From Trichomonas vaginalis G3 (lineage: Eukaryota > Parabasalia > Trichomonadida > Trichomonadidae): a DNA stretch of 64,000 nucleotides. Position 1 is the first letter of the stretch. Each line of letters opens with the position of its first letter. Positions 40,918 to 52,407 of this stretch are shown here, in pieces. The translations under genes were made by a program, and so were the position numbers. The notes below the pieces were generated by a model that was not told where the DNA came from, did no database searches, and saw only the letters and a list, made by a program, of their open reading frames with translations. Location of the stretch: the NCBI RefSeq assembly GCF_026262505.1, contig NC_067208.1:7015962-7079961 (forward strand), written 5' to 3'.

Positions 40918-41701
40918 TGGCAGAAGACATAATGGTTTATACTATTACGACTAAAAACCCTGAGTCATATAATTCTATAACAACAAACTTACAAAGTCCT
41001 CAAGGACGATATTGTAAACTAACCTTAAACACAATAGACGACTAAAGCCTGTTTTGCTCTTTTACACCAGAAGACTTTATTGTTGTGAATGGTAAAAAAT
41101 ACTCCTTTGAAGATACTTACTCAGATATACCACCAACAGGTTTTGTTGACTTATTTAATACTTTAAGTACGGGTGTAACATGTGCTGCAACTAGAGCAGG
41201 TTTCATTATGTTTGATGTCCGACTGAGTTACTATAAACAATATGAGCTATAATACAAAACTTTTTTTCTGGTTTTTACTACCAACAGTTTCCTATAACAG
41301 GAAAAGGTGTCATACAAGGAATGTCTATTCCATTGACATTAAGCACACCAATCTTATATATTTTTCAAACTTAGGTTCAAAGTGTTATTCGAATGTCGAC
41401 AGAAACTATTATGACCAAAAGATACTTATGCGTATAAACAATACTTTCTCTGCTGGTTTGCCTATGTTCATTCGAATGCAGAATTTTCAACCTTAGTGAA
41501 CTCAAACACTTTGGCAAGATAACGTTGACATTAGTTGACGCAAACTTTGTTCCTGTAAAACTTTTATGTCCTATGTATTTGTCAATGACGGCAGAAAGTT
41601 TCGAATTGGAAGATGCAACTGGTGAAAGTATTGTATTACAAGAACAACTTCAACAACAAATAGCTCAAGAACAACAAATGCAACAACAAAGTCAAGAATA
41701 A
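40918..41701 (+). pseudogene. Maverick minor-capsid (penton-like) region, degraded
   Basis: A degraded coding region after the capsid gene. It contains strand-rich blocks and ends in a Gln-rich tail. Position matches the minor-capsid/penton gene of other Polintons. It is broken in a few places. The 39,904-40,917 stretch before it is also decayed coding sequence without a name. Confidence 0.45.
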
Positions 41702-42125
41702 AAAAAAATATTTTTTTATTTTTATAAAATTACAGAATAGATGTTTCAGATTTTTATGACTTCCAAGCATTCAGAAATATGTGTCCATTAGAGACTATAA
41801 CAAAGCAGTCGAGAATTTGAAACGTTTAGTCATTTATGTTGACTCTGCCCAGAATGTTATGTCATGAAAGAATGGGATGTAGTCTTTAACAAACCTAAAG
41901 CGACAATAGTTTCAGAACAAGAATGTAGACAGAAACTTAAGAAAATAAAAGTGTACAAGTTGGAATGAAGATGTTAGATGCTTGGATATCTATGTCAAAG
42001 TTAGAAGATTTTTCAGTTCGAGGTATAAAGTTCTATACACCTTCTCCAACTTCTATTCTATCTTCACTGGATATAAATACGAACAAGTAGAATGGAAAGA
42101 AAATATTATAGAAGCTTGTTAGACC

Positions 42126-42960
42126 ATGTCAAAAGAAATTATATGCAATGGAAACGAAAAGGTTTATGAGTATATTTATGTTGGTTTTGCAAACATCTTA
42201 CAACATCCAAGTGCTAAAAATGAAACTGCTCTCATTATAATTGGAAAACAAGGAACTGGTAAAGAATACTTTCTTTACAGATATTTTGTGCAAACTGTTA
42301 GAAGGTTATTCGAATCCGAATATACAAACTTAGAAAACATCTGTGGCAAGTTTAACTCCTCAATAGAGAATATGAAACTTATAGTTTGCAATGAACTTCA
42401 AAGTATAGATACAACAAAAGTTTTGAACTCAGAGCTTTGAAGAGTCTTATAACAGACAAAGTTGGAGTTGTTGAAAGAAAGTATAAAGACCAAAGAGTTT
42501 GTGAAAATGTTGCAAACTTCATTATGGTTTCAAACAATGCTGTTCCGATGAAGTTTAGAAAGTTCTGACAGAAGATATGTAGTTGTCAGAACGTCAGATT
42601 CTCATATGCAAGAATACAGAATATTTTGACGACTTAGCAGAAAACTTTGACATCTGACTTTTACAACACCTTGTTCTCCATTTTCATGACATTAGATATT
42701 TCTAAGTTCAATCCAAGACAAATTCCACATACCGAAGAGAGACAAACATTGTTAGAAGCAAACAAGAGTGTATATGAACTGTTCATAGATGAAACTGACT
42801 TTGTGTCATTAGATGAAAGGTCATTGTACGATTCGTATAAACAATATTGTTCAAGAATATGGTTATATGACAGCGTCTAAACGAACATTCTTGGCAAATG
42901 TCAAAAGTCTTTTAGATGTTCAGAATGGTGTATATACAAAGAAAAATTTTTCTGAGTAAA
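42126..42960 (+). pseudogene. Maverick helicase-like region (SF3/D5-type), degraded
   Basis: A segment with an IIGKQGTGK Walker-A-like loop, followed downstream by decayed pieces in the style of D5/SF3 primase-helicases of large DNA viruses and some plasmids. Broken in a few places. The region just before (41,750-42,100) is also decayed. Helicase genes of this class are not part of the classical Polinton core set, which makes it worth noting. Confidence 0.5.
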
Positions 42961-43429
42961 TTTTAAAAAAAAATTTTTTTTATCCGATAGAAAGATGACA
43001 AAATTCATCTCAGTAAACAAGTACATGTCAGGACTTAAAGAAGAACTAGACCCATTCACATATTTGAATGTTTACTTCTAACATTTGAAAAGTCTTCATT
43101 CAGCAAAGTTTGAACAATCGAACCAGTTAAGTTTGCTATTGTGACTAAAAATGGTGCGAAATTTGAAGACTTAGACATAGAAGGTTTGTTAACAGTCAAA
43201 GAAAGTTTTGACAGAAGGTTCTCAAACCTTAAAGAAGCAAAGCATACAAACTTGTTATACCTTATGAACCAAAAAAGCAGACGACTATGAATATTATGAG
43301 TCTAAGATAGTTGAAGTTCAAAGTAAATTGGGTAAAAAAGATTTTAGAGTCTAAGCCAGTGTTTGCCCCTAAAGAGGAAGAGAACATTGACATTGACCCA
43401 GAAATGTTCTAAAAATAAAATTTATTTTT

Positions 43430-43875
43430 ACATGTCAAATTTCTTTTTTCTGGAACTGTTCAGGTTCTTTCTTCTCTTCTTCTACTTTCTTTCTTTCTTT
43501 TCTTTCTTCTTCTTTCTGGTGGATTATGTCAAATTCTCTCAGAACCATATTTATGTAAAAGTTCTTTGTCCTTTAATAGCTCTTCTATTCTGTTTTCTAT
43601 TTCATCTTCAAGAACAGCGCATGTGTCTTCTTGCATTCTAAGAAGTTTTGTTGGACTTCATCTCTCCAAGAGGCGTCATCTCTGTCAACAAGTCTGTCAT
43701 TGACAAATTTTAAGACTGCTCTGCTTAATGTTTTATGGTTCTTGTCATATTCCCAGAAACAGAACTTTAGAACAAATTCACCTTTCTTGTTTACACTATG
43801 TAAGATTTTATGGTCGACAGATGTTTTGCTGTCGAAAAGTTTGTCACGGACATAGATAGCGAAATCGCTGGACAT
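43430..43875 (-). pseudogene. Maverick small minus-strand protein region
   Basis: A charged, helical, small protein region opposite the start of the ATPase gene. Its start overlaps the first open codons on the other strand. No family recognised. It seems broken near its end. Confidence 0.35.
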
Positions 43876-43911
43876 TTTCTAAAAGATAAAAATTTTAATT
43901 TTTCTAAAAAT

Positions 43912-44787
43912 ATGTTAGAAAAAAAGTTTGCTGACATTGACAAGAAATTTGAGAATGTTTTAAATAAGAACAAGAGAAAGTTAGAAAATGCTCAGATAAA
44001 GCCTATACATGACAAGTTCTTATTTACTCAGAATGGTATAACAGGTCTAATTGCACCACCTGGGTCGGGTAAGACTTTCACTTATCTTAAAATGGCTGCA
44101 CAACAACAAGAACTAGATGAGAAGAACCCATTCTATGAGTTAGTTGTTATTTGTAGTACTTCTGGTCAATTTGACCAAACCGTCAATTCGTTCAAAGATA
44201 TTATAAAGAAGTCTAAGTTAGTATGTATAAAGGATACTGAGTTGTTAGATTGGATAAAGAAGTACCAAAGAAGAGTTTTGAAGTATAATGCTATAAATGA
44301 GTATATAAATTCTAAGTTTAAAGACCCAAATGAGGAAATGCAGAGAATATTAGAGAAGAAACACTTCAGAAACAAACAGAAAGAGATAGAATACATTTCG
44401 AAGAAATTGCAATCTTACGATTGGAAGACATACCCTCATAGATGTCTTCTTATCTTAGATGACTTTGCTTCTCATCCTTTGTTAAAGAACAGAGAACAAG
44501 ATATGTGTCGAATTCTTAAGAAGCTCAGACACTTTAACATCTCAGTCGTAATATGTGTACAGACAGCAAAGAGTTTAAGTAAGGATGTTAAAAGAATACT
44601 TACTGACATTATACTTTTCCCCGGATTGTCCGAAGACGATTTCATGGAACTTATGAAAGAGTCCATGGCAGGTAAGTTTGACAGATATGAACTCTGGGAG
44701 AAGTACAAAGTCATACAAGACCCTCATACTTCTTTCAGAATTCATATCTACGCAAACAAAGTTCAAATTGTAAAAAGTCAAGCTTGA
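43912..44787 (+). CDS. Maverick genome-packaging ATPase (FtsK/HerA-A32 type)
   Basis: 291 residues from the ATG at 43,912; an earlier ATG at 43,810 lies antisense to the neighbouring minus-strand gene. It contains a Walker A loop GLIAPPGSGKT and a Walker B strand CLLILDDF, in the order of A32-type packaging ATPases, which Polintons share with nucleocytoplasmic large DNA viruses. The frame looks whole. Confidence 0.85.
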   Translation: MLEKKFADIDKKFENVLNKNKRKLENAQIKPIHDKFLFTQNGITGLIAPPGSGKTFTYLKMAAQQQELDEKNPFYELVVICSTSGQFDQTVNSFKDIIKKSKLVCIKDTELLDWIKKYQRRVLKYNAINEYINSKFKDPNEEMQRILEKKHFRNKQKEIEYISKKLQSYDWKTYPHRCLLILDDFASHPLLKNREQDMCRILKKLRHFNISVVICVQTAKSLSKDVKRILTDIILFPGLSEDDFMELMKESMAGKFDRYELWEKYKVIQDPHTSFRIHIYANKVQIVKSQA

Positions 44788-44894
44788 AAAATCTAAGTGT
44801 TTAGTCTTAGTAAGTCTGTTGTGGTGCTGGGTCTGTCGGTTCTTCTGGCTTTGGAAGGCATTCAGGAAGAGGAACGTCAGTCATCCGTTTGTGT

Positions 44895-45215
44895 CCTGTC
44901 GGAAGGAAAATATTTTCCTGTCGGATGGAAGAGTTCTTCCTGTTGGAAGGAAAAACTTTTCCTGTTGGAAGGAAAAACTTTTTCTGAAGTTCGACCAAAA
45001 AGTTCTCAATTTTCGAAAATTTGAATGGTTTACGGACGGACAACTGGAAAATTTTTTCCTGTTGGAAGGAAAATTTTTTCCTGTTGGAAGGAAAATTTTT
45101 TCCAGTTGTCGGGAAAAATTTTTCCTGTTGGAAGGAAGAGTTCTTCCTGTTGTCGGGAAAATTTTTTCCTGTTGGAAGGAAAATTTTTTCCTGTTGGAAG
45201 GAAGGACTCGGAATG
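44895..45215. repeat. Palindromic minisatellite in the Maverick
   Basis: About a dozen copies of a 21-22-base unit built on TTTTCCTGTTGGAAGGAAAA, interrupted by a short unique stretch (~44,985-45,045). Each unit is itself nearly palindromic (TTCC...GGAA), so the array can fold into many small hairpins and reads open in several frames on both strands. Confidence 0.75.
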
Positions 45216-45296
45216 CCAGAAGGATTTGACGAGGCAATTTACATTATAGAGCTACCTGAGCCATCTGAAGTCAAGCTTGAAAAATAAAGAGTGCAT

Positions 45297-46163
45297 TTAC
45301 CCTACTTGTTTGAAGTTGTCAAAATACTCTGTTATTTTTTCCTTTAACAATGGCAAATCTTCTTTGAAGGTAAGTATTGTACAACCTTTAATATCATAGT
45401 GTGTTTGAGGTAACGTATCTTGAACTATTTGTTTCACATCTTCATTCGGTGTCATTGAAATCGGTAAGTTTTCGCGATAGAACCAATTTCTGTCAGATTT
45501 GTAAATCTTAGCAAGGTCGTAAAAGCTTTTGTTGTTTCTTCTGACTAAATGCAACATAACCATATCTCTGTCTTCTTCATTTTCCATCTCTTCAGTATAA
45601 ATCATATACTTATAGTTCTTTTCCTTTCCTTTTGGTACCGAACGTGGTATTCTTTCTTGAATGCTTTTGTCTTTTGCTTCAATGACTTCATCTTTTGCTT
45701 CAATGACTTCATCTTTTGCTTCAATGACTTCATCTTTTGCTTGAAGTTTCTTTTCCATCTCTTCACGTTCTTGTCTATGAATTTCGTCAAGAAGTCTGTA
45801 AATATACCAAGCATAACGAGGCGAAGCCCACATTGCAACAGCATTTACAAGAAGTCTATGTACATACCAACCTCTCAAACCATTTGGCAAATTTTTACGA
45901 TTTTCATAGAGTTTTGGCGACCCCGAAAAAAGTCGGTCTCGCTGTGCTTCGCTCAAAAGTTCTTGTGTGCTTTGGTTTTTGAACCAATCGTCTGTATGTT
46001 TAGTATCTGGAGCAAAACATGCTGTCAAAATACTTTGCATTTGGTACATATCGTCTTTGACCGAACGAATGAGACGGAGTTGTTTGTTAAACTGAACCCA
46101 CTCATATTCTTCATTTATATCTTCATGAACGATAGCAGTTGTTGTGTTCTCTGTTGTTGACAT
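45297..46163 (-). CDS. Maverick KilA-N domain protein
   Basis: 288 residues from the ATG complementary to 46,161-46,163. The N-terminal half matches a KilA-N-type DNA-binding module (QFNKQLRLIRSVKDDMYQMQSILTACF, then NLPNGLRGWYVHRLLVNAVAMWASPRYAWYIYRLLDEI). It is followed by three tandem AKDEVIE heptads and a C-terminal domain seen with KilA-N in large DNA viruses. Looks whole. KilA-N proteins occur in phages, NCLDVs and many Trichomonas Mavericks. Confidence 0.85.
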   Translation of the reverse strand: MSTTENTTTAIVHEDINEEYEWVQFNKQLRLIRSVKDDMYQMQSILTACFAPDTKHTDDWFKNQSTQELLSEAQRDRLFSGSPKLYENRKNLPNGLRGWYVHRLLVNAVAMWASPRYAWYIYRLLDEIHRQEREEMEKKLQAKDEVIEAKDEVIEAKDEVIEAKDKSIQERIPRSVPKGKEKNYKYMIYTEEMENEEDRDMVMLHLVRRNNKSFYDLAKIYKSDRNWFYRENLPISMTPNEDVKQIVQDTLPQTHYDIKGCTILTFKEDLPLLKEKITEYFDNFKQVG

Positions 46164-46259
46164 ATCTGTCTTTACATACAAAATAAAAAAATAAATAAAA
46201 ATAAAACTAACTTTATTTTTTCTGTCTTAAGGAAATTCATGATTTTTGTTGCTGAATTC

Positions 46260-46960
46260 AGCAAAAATAATGTTTAGGGTAGAAGGTTAGATCTAACCTG
46301 TTTTCTAACCTGTTTTCTAACCTCTTGAATTTTCATGATTTCATCGTAAATGTTTTGTCAAAACTTCTTCGTAAATGTTTTGTCAAGACTTCTTCGTATA
46401 TGTTTTGTCAAGACTTCTTCGTAATGAGCGTAAATCAGACAAAAATAATGTTTAGGGTAGAAGGTTAGATCTAACCTGTTTTCTAACCTCTTGAATTTTC
46501 ATGATTTCATCGTAAATGTTTTGTCAAAACTTCTTCGTAAATGTTTTGTCAAGACTTCTTCGTATATGTTTTGTCAAGACTTCTTCGTAATGAGCGTAAA
46601 TCAGACAAAAATAATGTTAGTAGAAGGTTAGATCTAACCTGTTTTCTAACCTCTTGAATTTTCATGATTTCATCGTAAATGTTTTGTCAAGACTTCTTCG
46701 TATATGTTTTGTCAAACATGAACGTAAATGTTTTGTCAAGACTTCTTCGTAATGAGCGTAAATCAGACAAAAATAATGTTTAGGGTAGAAGGTTAGATCT
46801 AACCTGTTTTCTAACCTCTTGAATTTTCATGATTTCATCGTAAATGTTTTGTCAAACATGAACGTAAATGTTTTGTCAAGACTTCTTCATCGTAATGAGC
46901 GTAAATCAGACAAAAATAATGTTTAGGGTAGAAGGTTAGATCTAACCTGTTTTCTACCCC
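46260..46960. repeat. Tandem array with palindromic GGTTAGATCTAACC core
   Basis: Five units spaced ~142-178 bases; the cores lie at 46,285, 46,463, 46,626, 46,791 and 46,933. Each unit contains the 14-base palindrome GGTTAGATCTAACC, a TTTTCATGATTTCATCG block, two to four ~25-base sub-repeats (GTAAATGTTTTGTCAAGAC) and a GAGCGTAAATCAGAC end. Copy number of the sub-repeat accounts for the unequal lengths. Confidence 0.8.
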
Positions 46961-47044
46961 AGTTATTTTATAAGCGTTTTACATGGTAAACGTTATTTTT
47001 TAAATTTTGTGAAAACTCAACGGTTTGACACGTGCCATATGTCA

Positions 47045-47220
47045 TTTTTTGACGAAGTGAAGAGTAACACTTCGTCAAAAAAATCCCTGAAATCATATCT
47101 TTTATACAAAAAAATACAAAAAATGACACTTTTTCATTATATAACTGTTATTTTTTGACGAAGTGAAGAGTAACACTTCGTCAAAAAAATCCCTGAAATC
47201 ATATCTTTTATACAAAAAAA
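47045..47220. repeat. Twin 106-bp repeat with a 15-bp stem-loop
   Basis: Two direct copies (starting 47,045 and 47,151) each contain a perfect 15-base stem TTTTTTGACGAAGTG with an 8-base loop AAGAGTAA, followed by a shared ~75-base tail ending AAAATGACACT. Confidence 0.8.
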
Positions 47221-47279
47221 TACAAAAAATGACACTAACTTTATTTTCTGACTTTCACAAAAGACCAAAAATAAACGCT

Positions 47280-47890
47280 TTACATGTATTTTTCAGCAAC
47301 TTCGTCAAATAATTTTATAGCTTTATCTATCTCATCTACTTCAAACGTTTCTTTACCTTTTATGGGAGCACCATACATTTTCTCAAACTTTTCAAGTAGT
47401 TCTGTTTCTGCAGCTCTCATATCATGAACAAACACAACCTTGACTCTATTGACTGTACTGTCATATCTTTGAGTTATATTATATGTTCTTCCTATCTTAT
47501 ATTCTTTGTATTGAAGTCCTTCGGTTTCTGAACGATGTAAAGTAAGCCTTCACTGCAACGTTCCGTATCGAATGAACCATATGTTATGAAGTTATATCCA
47601 ACAACTGGGTCTAACCATAACAAAAACTATTGGTATAAGACTTTTGTCTATAAGATATGCTCTTGTTCCATAAATGCTACTGATATCATAAGCTCAGGAT
47701 TTCTTGTCAAAATTTTCTGAGTAGAAGCAATTCTAACCCAGTCCTTCGGTCTCTTTCCAGATGAGATAAAATGTCTGACAAAGAATATTTGTTGTATTTT
47801 CTTTGAGTATCTTACGTTTAAATCACCTATTCTAACCAATTTGGTGTCATTGTCTATCTTTTTAACTGTTTCAAACTCAATTTGACATAT
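47280..47890 (-). pseudogene. Maverick KilA-N-like plus T5orf172/GIY-YIG gene, degraded
   Basis: A minus-strand region with an N-terminal DNA-binding-like part (RIGDLNVRYSKKIQQIFFV) and a C-terminal part in T5orf172/MUG113 style (KIGRTYNITQRYDSTVNRVK, HDMRAAETELLEKFEKMYG). The pairing of these modules is known in large DNA viruses and phages. The region is broken in a couple of places. Confidence 0.6.
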
Positions 47891-48029
47891 ATGTCTTTAC
47901 ATACCAAAATAAAAAAATAAATAAAAAATAAAACTAATTTTATTTTTTCTATCTTAAGGAAATTCATGAAAATTCATGAGGTGAAAAAACAGGTGAGAAA
48001 ACAGGTGAGATCTCACCACTTCACCTAAA

Positions 48030-48410
48030 ATATATTTTTGTCTGATTTACGCTCATTACGAAGAAGTCTTGACAAAACATTTACGATGAAGTTTCGACAA
48101 AACATGTACGATGAAGAAGTTTTGACAAAACATTTACGTTCATGTTTGACAAAACATGTACGATGAAATCATGAAAATTCATGAGGTTAGAAATGAGGTT
48201 AGAAAACAGGTTAGATCTAACCTTCTACCCTAAACATTATTTTTGGTGTAAATTTCCTAAACTGACTGACTGACTGACTGACTGACGGCACAAAGTGGCA
48301 TAACGAAAACATTAATATATAAAATTCATGAAAATTCAAGAGGTTAGAAATGAGGTTAGAAAACAGGTTAGATCTCACCACTTCACCTAAAATATATTTT
48401 TACTGAATTT
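48030..48410. repeat. Inverted copy of the Maverick tandem array, plus a CTGA run
   Basis: 48,040-48,245 carries the same blocks as the 46,260-46,960 array in the opposite orientation, including GGTTAGATCTAACC. It is followed by five CTGA/ACTG tetranucleotide copies near 48,262-48,284 and a partial further copy (48,330-48,390). With the first array it forms an inverted pair around 47,000-48,030. Confidence 0.75.
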
Positions 48411-48650
48411 AGCAACAAAATGAACGAGGTCAGGATGTATGTTGCTGAATTCATTCATAACACCCTTTGTAAGCTCATAAAATGCTTGTTTTGAGGTCGA
48501 GCCACATTTGGCTCCACCGTATTCTTTCAACCAAAACTCAAGAATTTCCCGCATGAATTTTGTATAAAAAGCAACCGTCTGAATTCCGGCGGTTGCTATA
48601 TTCTTCACAAAACATTTACGTTTAGTTTACGAAGAAGTCATGACAAATTC
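48387..48650 (-). pseudogene. Maverick fragment, unknown
   Basis: A ~70-codon helical piece (AFYELTKGVMNEFSNIHPD...) bordering the inverted array. No family is recognised; it may be the tail of a gene cut by the repeats. Confidence 0.3.
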
Positions 48651-48724
48651 AAGAGTTTTCTACGATGTTAGAAAAGTGGTTAGAAAACGTGTTAGATCTA
48701 ACATGCTAACATAAACATTATTTT

Positions 48725-49583
48725 TCAATACTTTTTCAGCACTTTTCCGTAGTTATATATGAAAGACAATTCGAGATAAAAGTCATAGTACAATGGAATA
48801 ATATGTTGCACACCATTTGTTGTGAACCAAACTTGAAAGTCAGAGAAACTGTTACTAGGTGGTTCGTAGAATTTAGAAGCAAAGTCATAAAAGTCCTTAC
48901 CAATACATAGAAAACTATTGTTGCTTGAACTGAAACTTGCATGACACATAACATTTTGAGGGTCAAACACGTTTCTATAAACTGTCAAATCTGCTGGTGG
49001 AAGTATAAAATTTAAATGGACCATCTGGTGGTAATGGTTCGTTCTGGTTTTAGTAACCGAAGAAATTGTGCCAAGAACGTTTGTCTACTTTCCAAAATAA
49101 AAACTCTGTATCTCTTGGAGGGTTAATTTCAATCTTTTGAAATGAAACGGTGAGTTCATCTTGTCATATTCTAGTTTCAGATAGTATGTTCCATTTAGTA
49201 AAGAGTCGTATTTTCTTGAAATTCCCAATAATATTTGTTCATTTGAGTTTGAAAGTCATTTAGAGTTTTCTCAAGACTTTCGTCTGAACGAACTGTAAAG
49301 ATTCTCATTTCATCAAATTTGTCTATTAGACCATCAGAACCTTTATACTGCCCATGAAATATACTGCGAACATAAATGCGTTAGTTCTATTTGAAAACAA
49401 AACTCTTCTAAATGCTATTGCCTTTGCATCTGAAGGACTTTGAAGCCAACGAATTGGATAGTCAAACCTGTATGCTCGGGATGAAATTTCTTCATCTGAA
49501 ATAGTCCTACCAGCATTTGTAAAGATATAGTCTAACGGTTTTGTATCTGCTACTTTTGTTCGTTGTTTTTCAACCTGAAGCAT
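48725..49583 (-). pseudogene. Maverick paired gene, minus-strand copy, degraded
   Basis: A region whose N-terminal block (TKPLDYIFTNAG, AYRFDYPIRWLQSP) and C-terminal block (NVFDPQNVMCHASF, IPLYYDFYLELSFIYNYG) match the plus-strand gene at 55,397-56,242. The two are internal duplicates in opposite orientation within the element. Broken in a few places. Function unknown. Confidence 0.6.
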
Positions 49584-49730
49584 TTAATATATGTAAAAAT
49601 ATATTGTTTTAAAATGGTATGCCATTTCATATTTCTCATCTAACAAACAAGTTTCCCAACGGTCTTCTCCAACAAACTCAGCGTACATTTCAAATAAAAT
49701 TTAAAAATGTCACTTTTTTGAAAAACGTTT

Positions 49731-51860
49731 TTATTTCATGCAATGTTTTATTTCTGTGCCGTCTTCAAGTATGCCCCAATATTTCCTTTTCGATATTACA
49801 TGAACTTCGGAAAATACCTTATCTAGCTTAAAACAGCCCATCTTTTCACCGACCATTCCCATTTCAATGAGTTTGTTGTATCCTTCTTCGTTCGTCATGA
49901 GTGCGTCAATGTTCTCATAGTAAACCTTGACTTTGGATTTGACTTCCGAGAAGAATTTGTTGTAGTTGTCAAGTACTGCCTTTGCGAACTGAGGGTAAGA
50001 CCAATGTTCGACAATAGGTTTTAATGTGGTTACTAAGCCACTTTGACCTTGAGTGAATTCGTACTTCAAAACAAAAGGAGAAAACCTTTCAACAAAGTTG
50101 TCGACCTTCTCATAATGTTTACTCTTCATCTCTTGAGGTTTCTTAATGGAATATCCCCATGTCGAATTCATAAGCAATTTGAGTGTCATTGCAAGTTTGG
50201 GGTTTGAAGCTTTCCTAATATCATACAGTTGTTGTATGACTTTTCCAACTGTATAGTTCCTTCCGGGAACTCACCATCTTCGTTTGGAATTCCAGTCGGA
50301 ATATTTGGACAAACCTCATGTATGCAGCGTTAAGGTCGACATAGTATATCTTTTCGTTTGAGTCGAACTTGTCGCAACCAATTGGTCCAGTTTGTGGAAA
50401 TTCAAGTGAGTCTCTTATCTTCTGAGAAACTTCTCCTGTTATCTCATAAACATCGTCGAAGCAACCTGTTTCATATAAAACCTTCTGACCTAACTCAGAT
50501 GCTCTCCAATACAATTTGACGTCAATTGGATGTCTCAATGGAAGTTTATTTATAGCATCTTGAAGTTCTTGCAACCTCATTGGAAGTTCTTCTGGTTCAG
50601 GTTGGTATCCGAACAATCCAACTCCTTGTGGAATTGTGTACTTCTTTTGTACTAGAACTTTGTCTGGAACAACTTTTGGTCTTGCTAACAGTGAAAAGTT
50701 GTTTCGTCTTTTGGTACAAAAGTTTCTGTCAGCTTGTCATCTGGAATTGGTTCCAACAACCTTTCTCGAAAAGAATGTTTACAGCTCTGACAATGTTGCA
50801 CTTGCCTTTTCCGAACAATGGTTTGTAAGACTTTCGTTCAACATGAAGTGGTTGTGGACAATTACAATCTTCAACCATGGTAAATTGAACTCAACAACAT
50901 AGTCGTCATGTGAAGAACCTTTAGCTGTAGGTATGTTGACTCGGATATTGACATTTGCCAACGGTGCAATTTTTGCCAATTGACCTCTGAGAATGTACCT
51001 TGTCTTCACACATGACTCAAGATACTTCATCTTCTCTTCTGTAACAAGACCAGAGTTCCTGAGACATGTAAGAATACAAGGTTCATTGACAATTGTTTCA
51101 ATTGAATTGTAAATTCCATACCTTGTCAAGTCAATGTCAGACTTATTTATGAACGGGAAGTATCCAGCATGTTGTCTGACTGCTTGAGGGTTAGGTTGGT
51201 ACCATTCGAACTTGACACTTGCAATTCCTTCAATTGCATTCAAAATGTCTGAGTCGGAGTCAACCATTTGTTCTCTCTTTAGTCTTGAAAAGCGTCAAGA
51301 AGTTTTGCAGCTGTTTGTTCATTGCCATGTGCATAGTAAATGTGACCATCCAAATCTGTTATGGTCAATCTGAGATTGTGTCCTTTCTTATTTCCGTCTT
51401 GAATTGCAGCAAGTACTCCCATGAAGCCTTCTTTGTTCTTTCCTTCGTCAAAGTTTACTGTAAAGGTTCGACCAGATGTAATTTGACTTCTAACTTCACG
51501 ATACTTTTCATATGCATATCTTGTTCTTTCCATGGGAGCATGACCATCCTCTGCACTACCTTTTTTCCTTCTCAAAGGATGCAATTGTTCGTCATGTTTC
51601 CAGTAGAATCTGGCAAAGCCGTCGTGTCCTTCAACTTGAGGTTCACTAACATCGAAAGGCATGTTCATAAGACGTTCTTCTTCTAACCTCTCTAGTCTGT
51701 TTGGATAATTGGCACGTGCTGTTTCCAAATCCATTTCGTAGCGAAGACCAGACAATTTGTCATAGACTTTTATGGGTCTTCCCTTCCTATATTTAAACTT
51801 CTTCGAAACTCTCCAACCATATCTTTGTAACTCTGCTTTTTATTCTAGCAGACTTTCTAT
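49731..51860 (-). pseudogene. Maverick protein-primed family B DNA polymerase, degraded
   Basis: A minus-strand region with family B polymerase landmarks in order: an exonuclease-like part, YVDLNAAYM (motif A), KLLMNSTWG (motif B) and YYENIDALM (motif C region). This is the replication core of Polintons. The gene is broken in several places. Confidence 0.8.
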
Positions 51861-52017
51861 CCATTCTATATGGGGGCATTTTATAAAAATAAAAAAATAT
51901 TTTTTTCTTTACTTTACATAACCGCCTGCTGCCATAAGTCTTTGACGCCAACCCATACCAGCTAATGAAGGTTGACTTGGTTTAGTTTGGAAACTAAACT
52001 TTGGTTTTGGTTTATCT

Positions 52018-52407
52018 TCAGTTTTTGGTTTCTTCTTCTATCGGTTTTTCGTCACTTTTCGGTTCCTCTGACTTTACCTCACTTGCAGGAACAGTTGTGT
52101 CGTCAACATCTTCATAAATATCATATGCCATTTGTTTTTGTTTTCCTTTCAACTTTTTGTGTTTGTTGTAAAGTTTAGAATATTTCGACTCTAAGTCAAT
52201 GAGATGTTCTATAATGAACTGTTGGTCAGTGAAGTAAACTTTTCCATCTGTTGTCTCGAAAGCTCCTTCAGACTTCAATATTTTATTTGTGAGAGTCTGT
52301 TTCTTTTTTGAGATACTAGCCGTTCCATTTTTATGAAAAGTGACTTTGTAGTTAGGGTTTGTATTTCCAGACCTGGCACTTTCTATTATTGAATTTTTCT
52401 TCTTCAT
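52018..52407 (-). CDS. Maverick small basic/acidic protein, unknown
   Basis: 129 codons. A basic beta-type N-terminus (NYKVTFHKNGTASISKKK) is followed by a helical middle and an acidic Glu/Lys tail. Frame looks open; no family recognised. Confidence 0.4.
   Translation of the reverse strand: MKKKNSIIESARSGNTNPNYKVTFHKNGTASISKKKQTLTNKILKSEGAFETTDGKVYFTDQQFIIEHLIDLESKYSKLYNKHKKLKGKQKQMAYDIYEDVDDTTVPASEVKSEEPKSDEKPIEEETKN

Noticed and set aside
43810-43911. N-terminal extension of the packaging ATPase
   Set aside because: These codons lie antisense to the neighbouring minus-strand gene and look like its shadow.
46260-46960. CRISPR array
   Set aside because: Repeats are long, contain sub-repeats and palindromes, and lack equal unique spacers; the host is a eukaryote.
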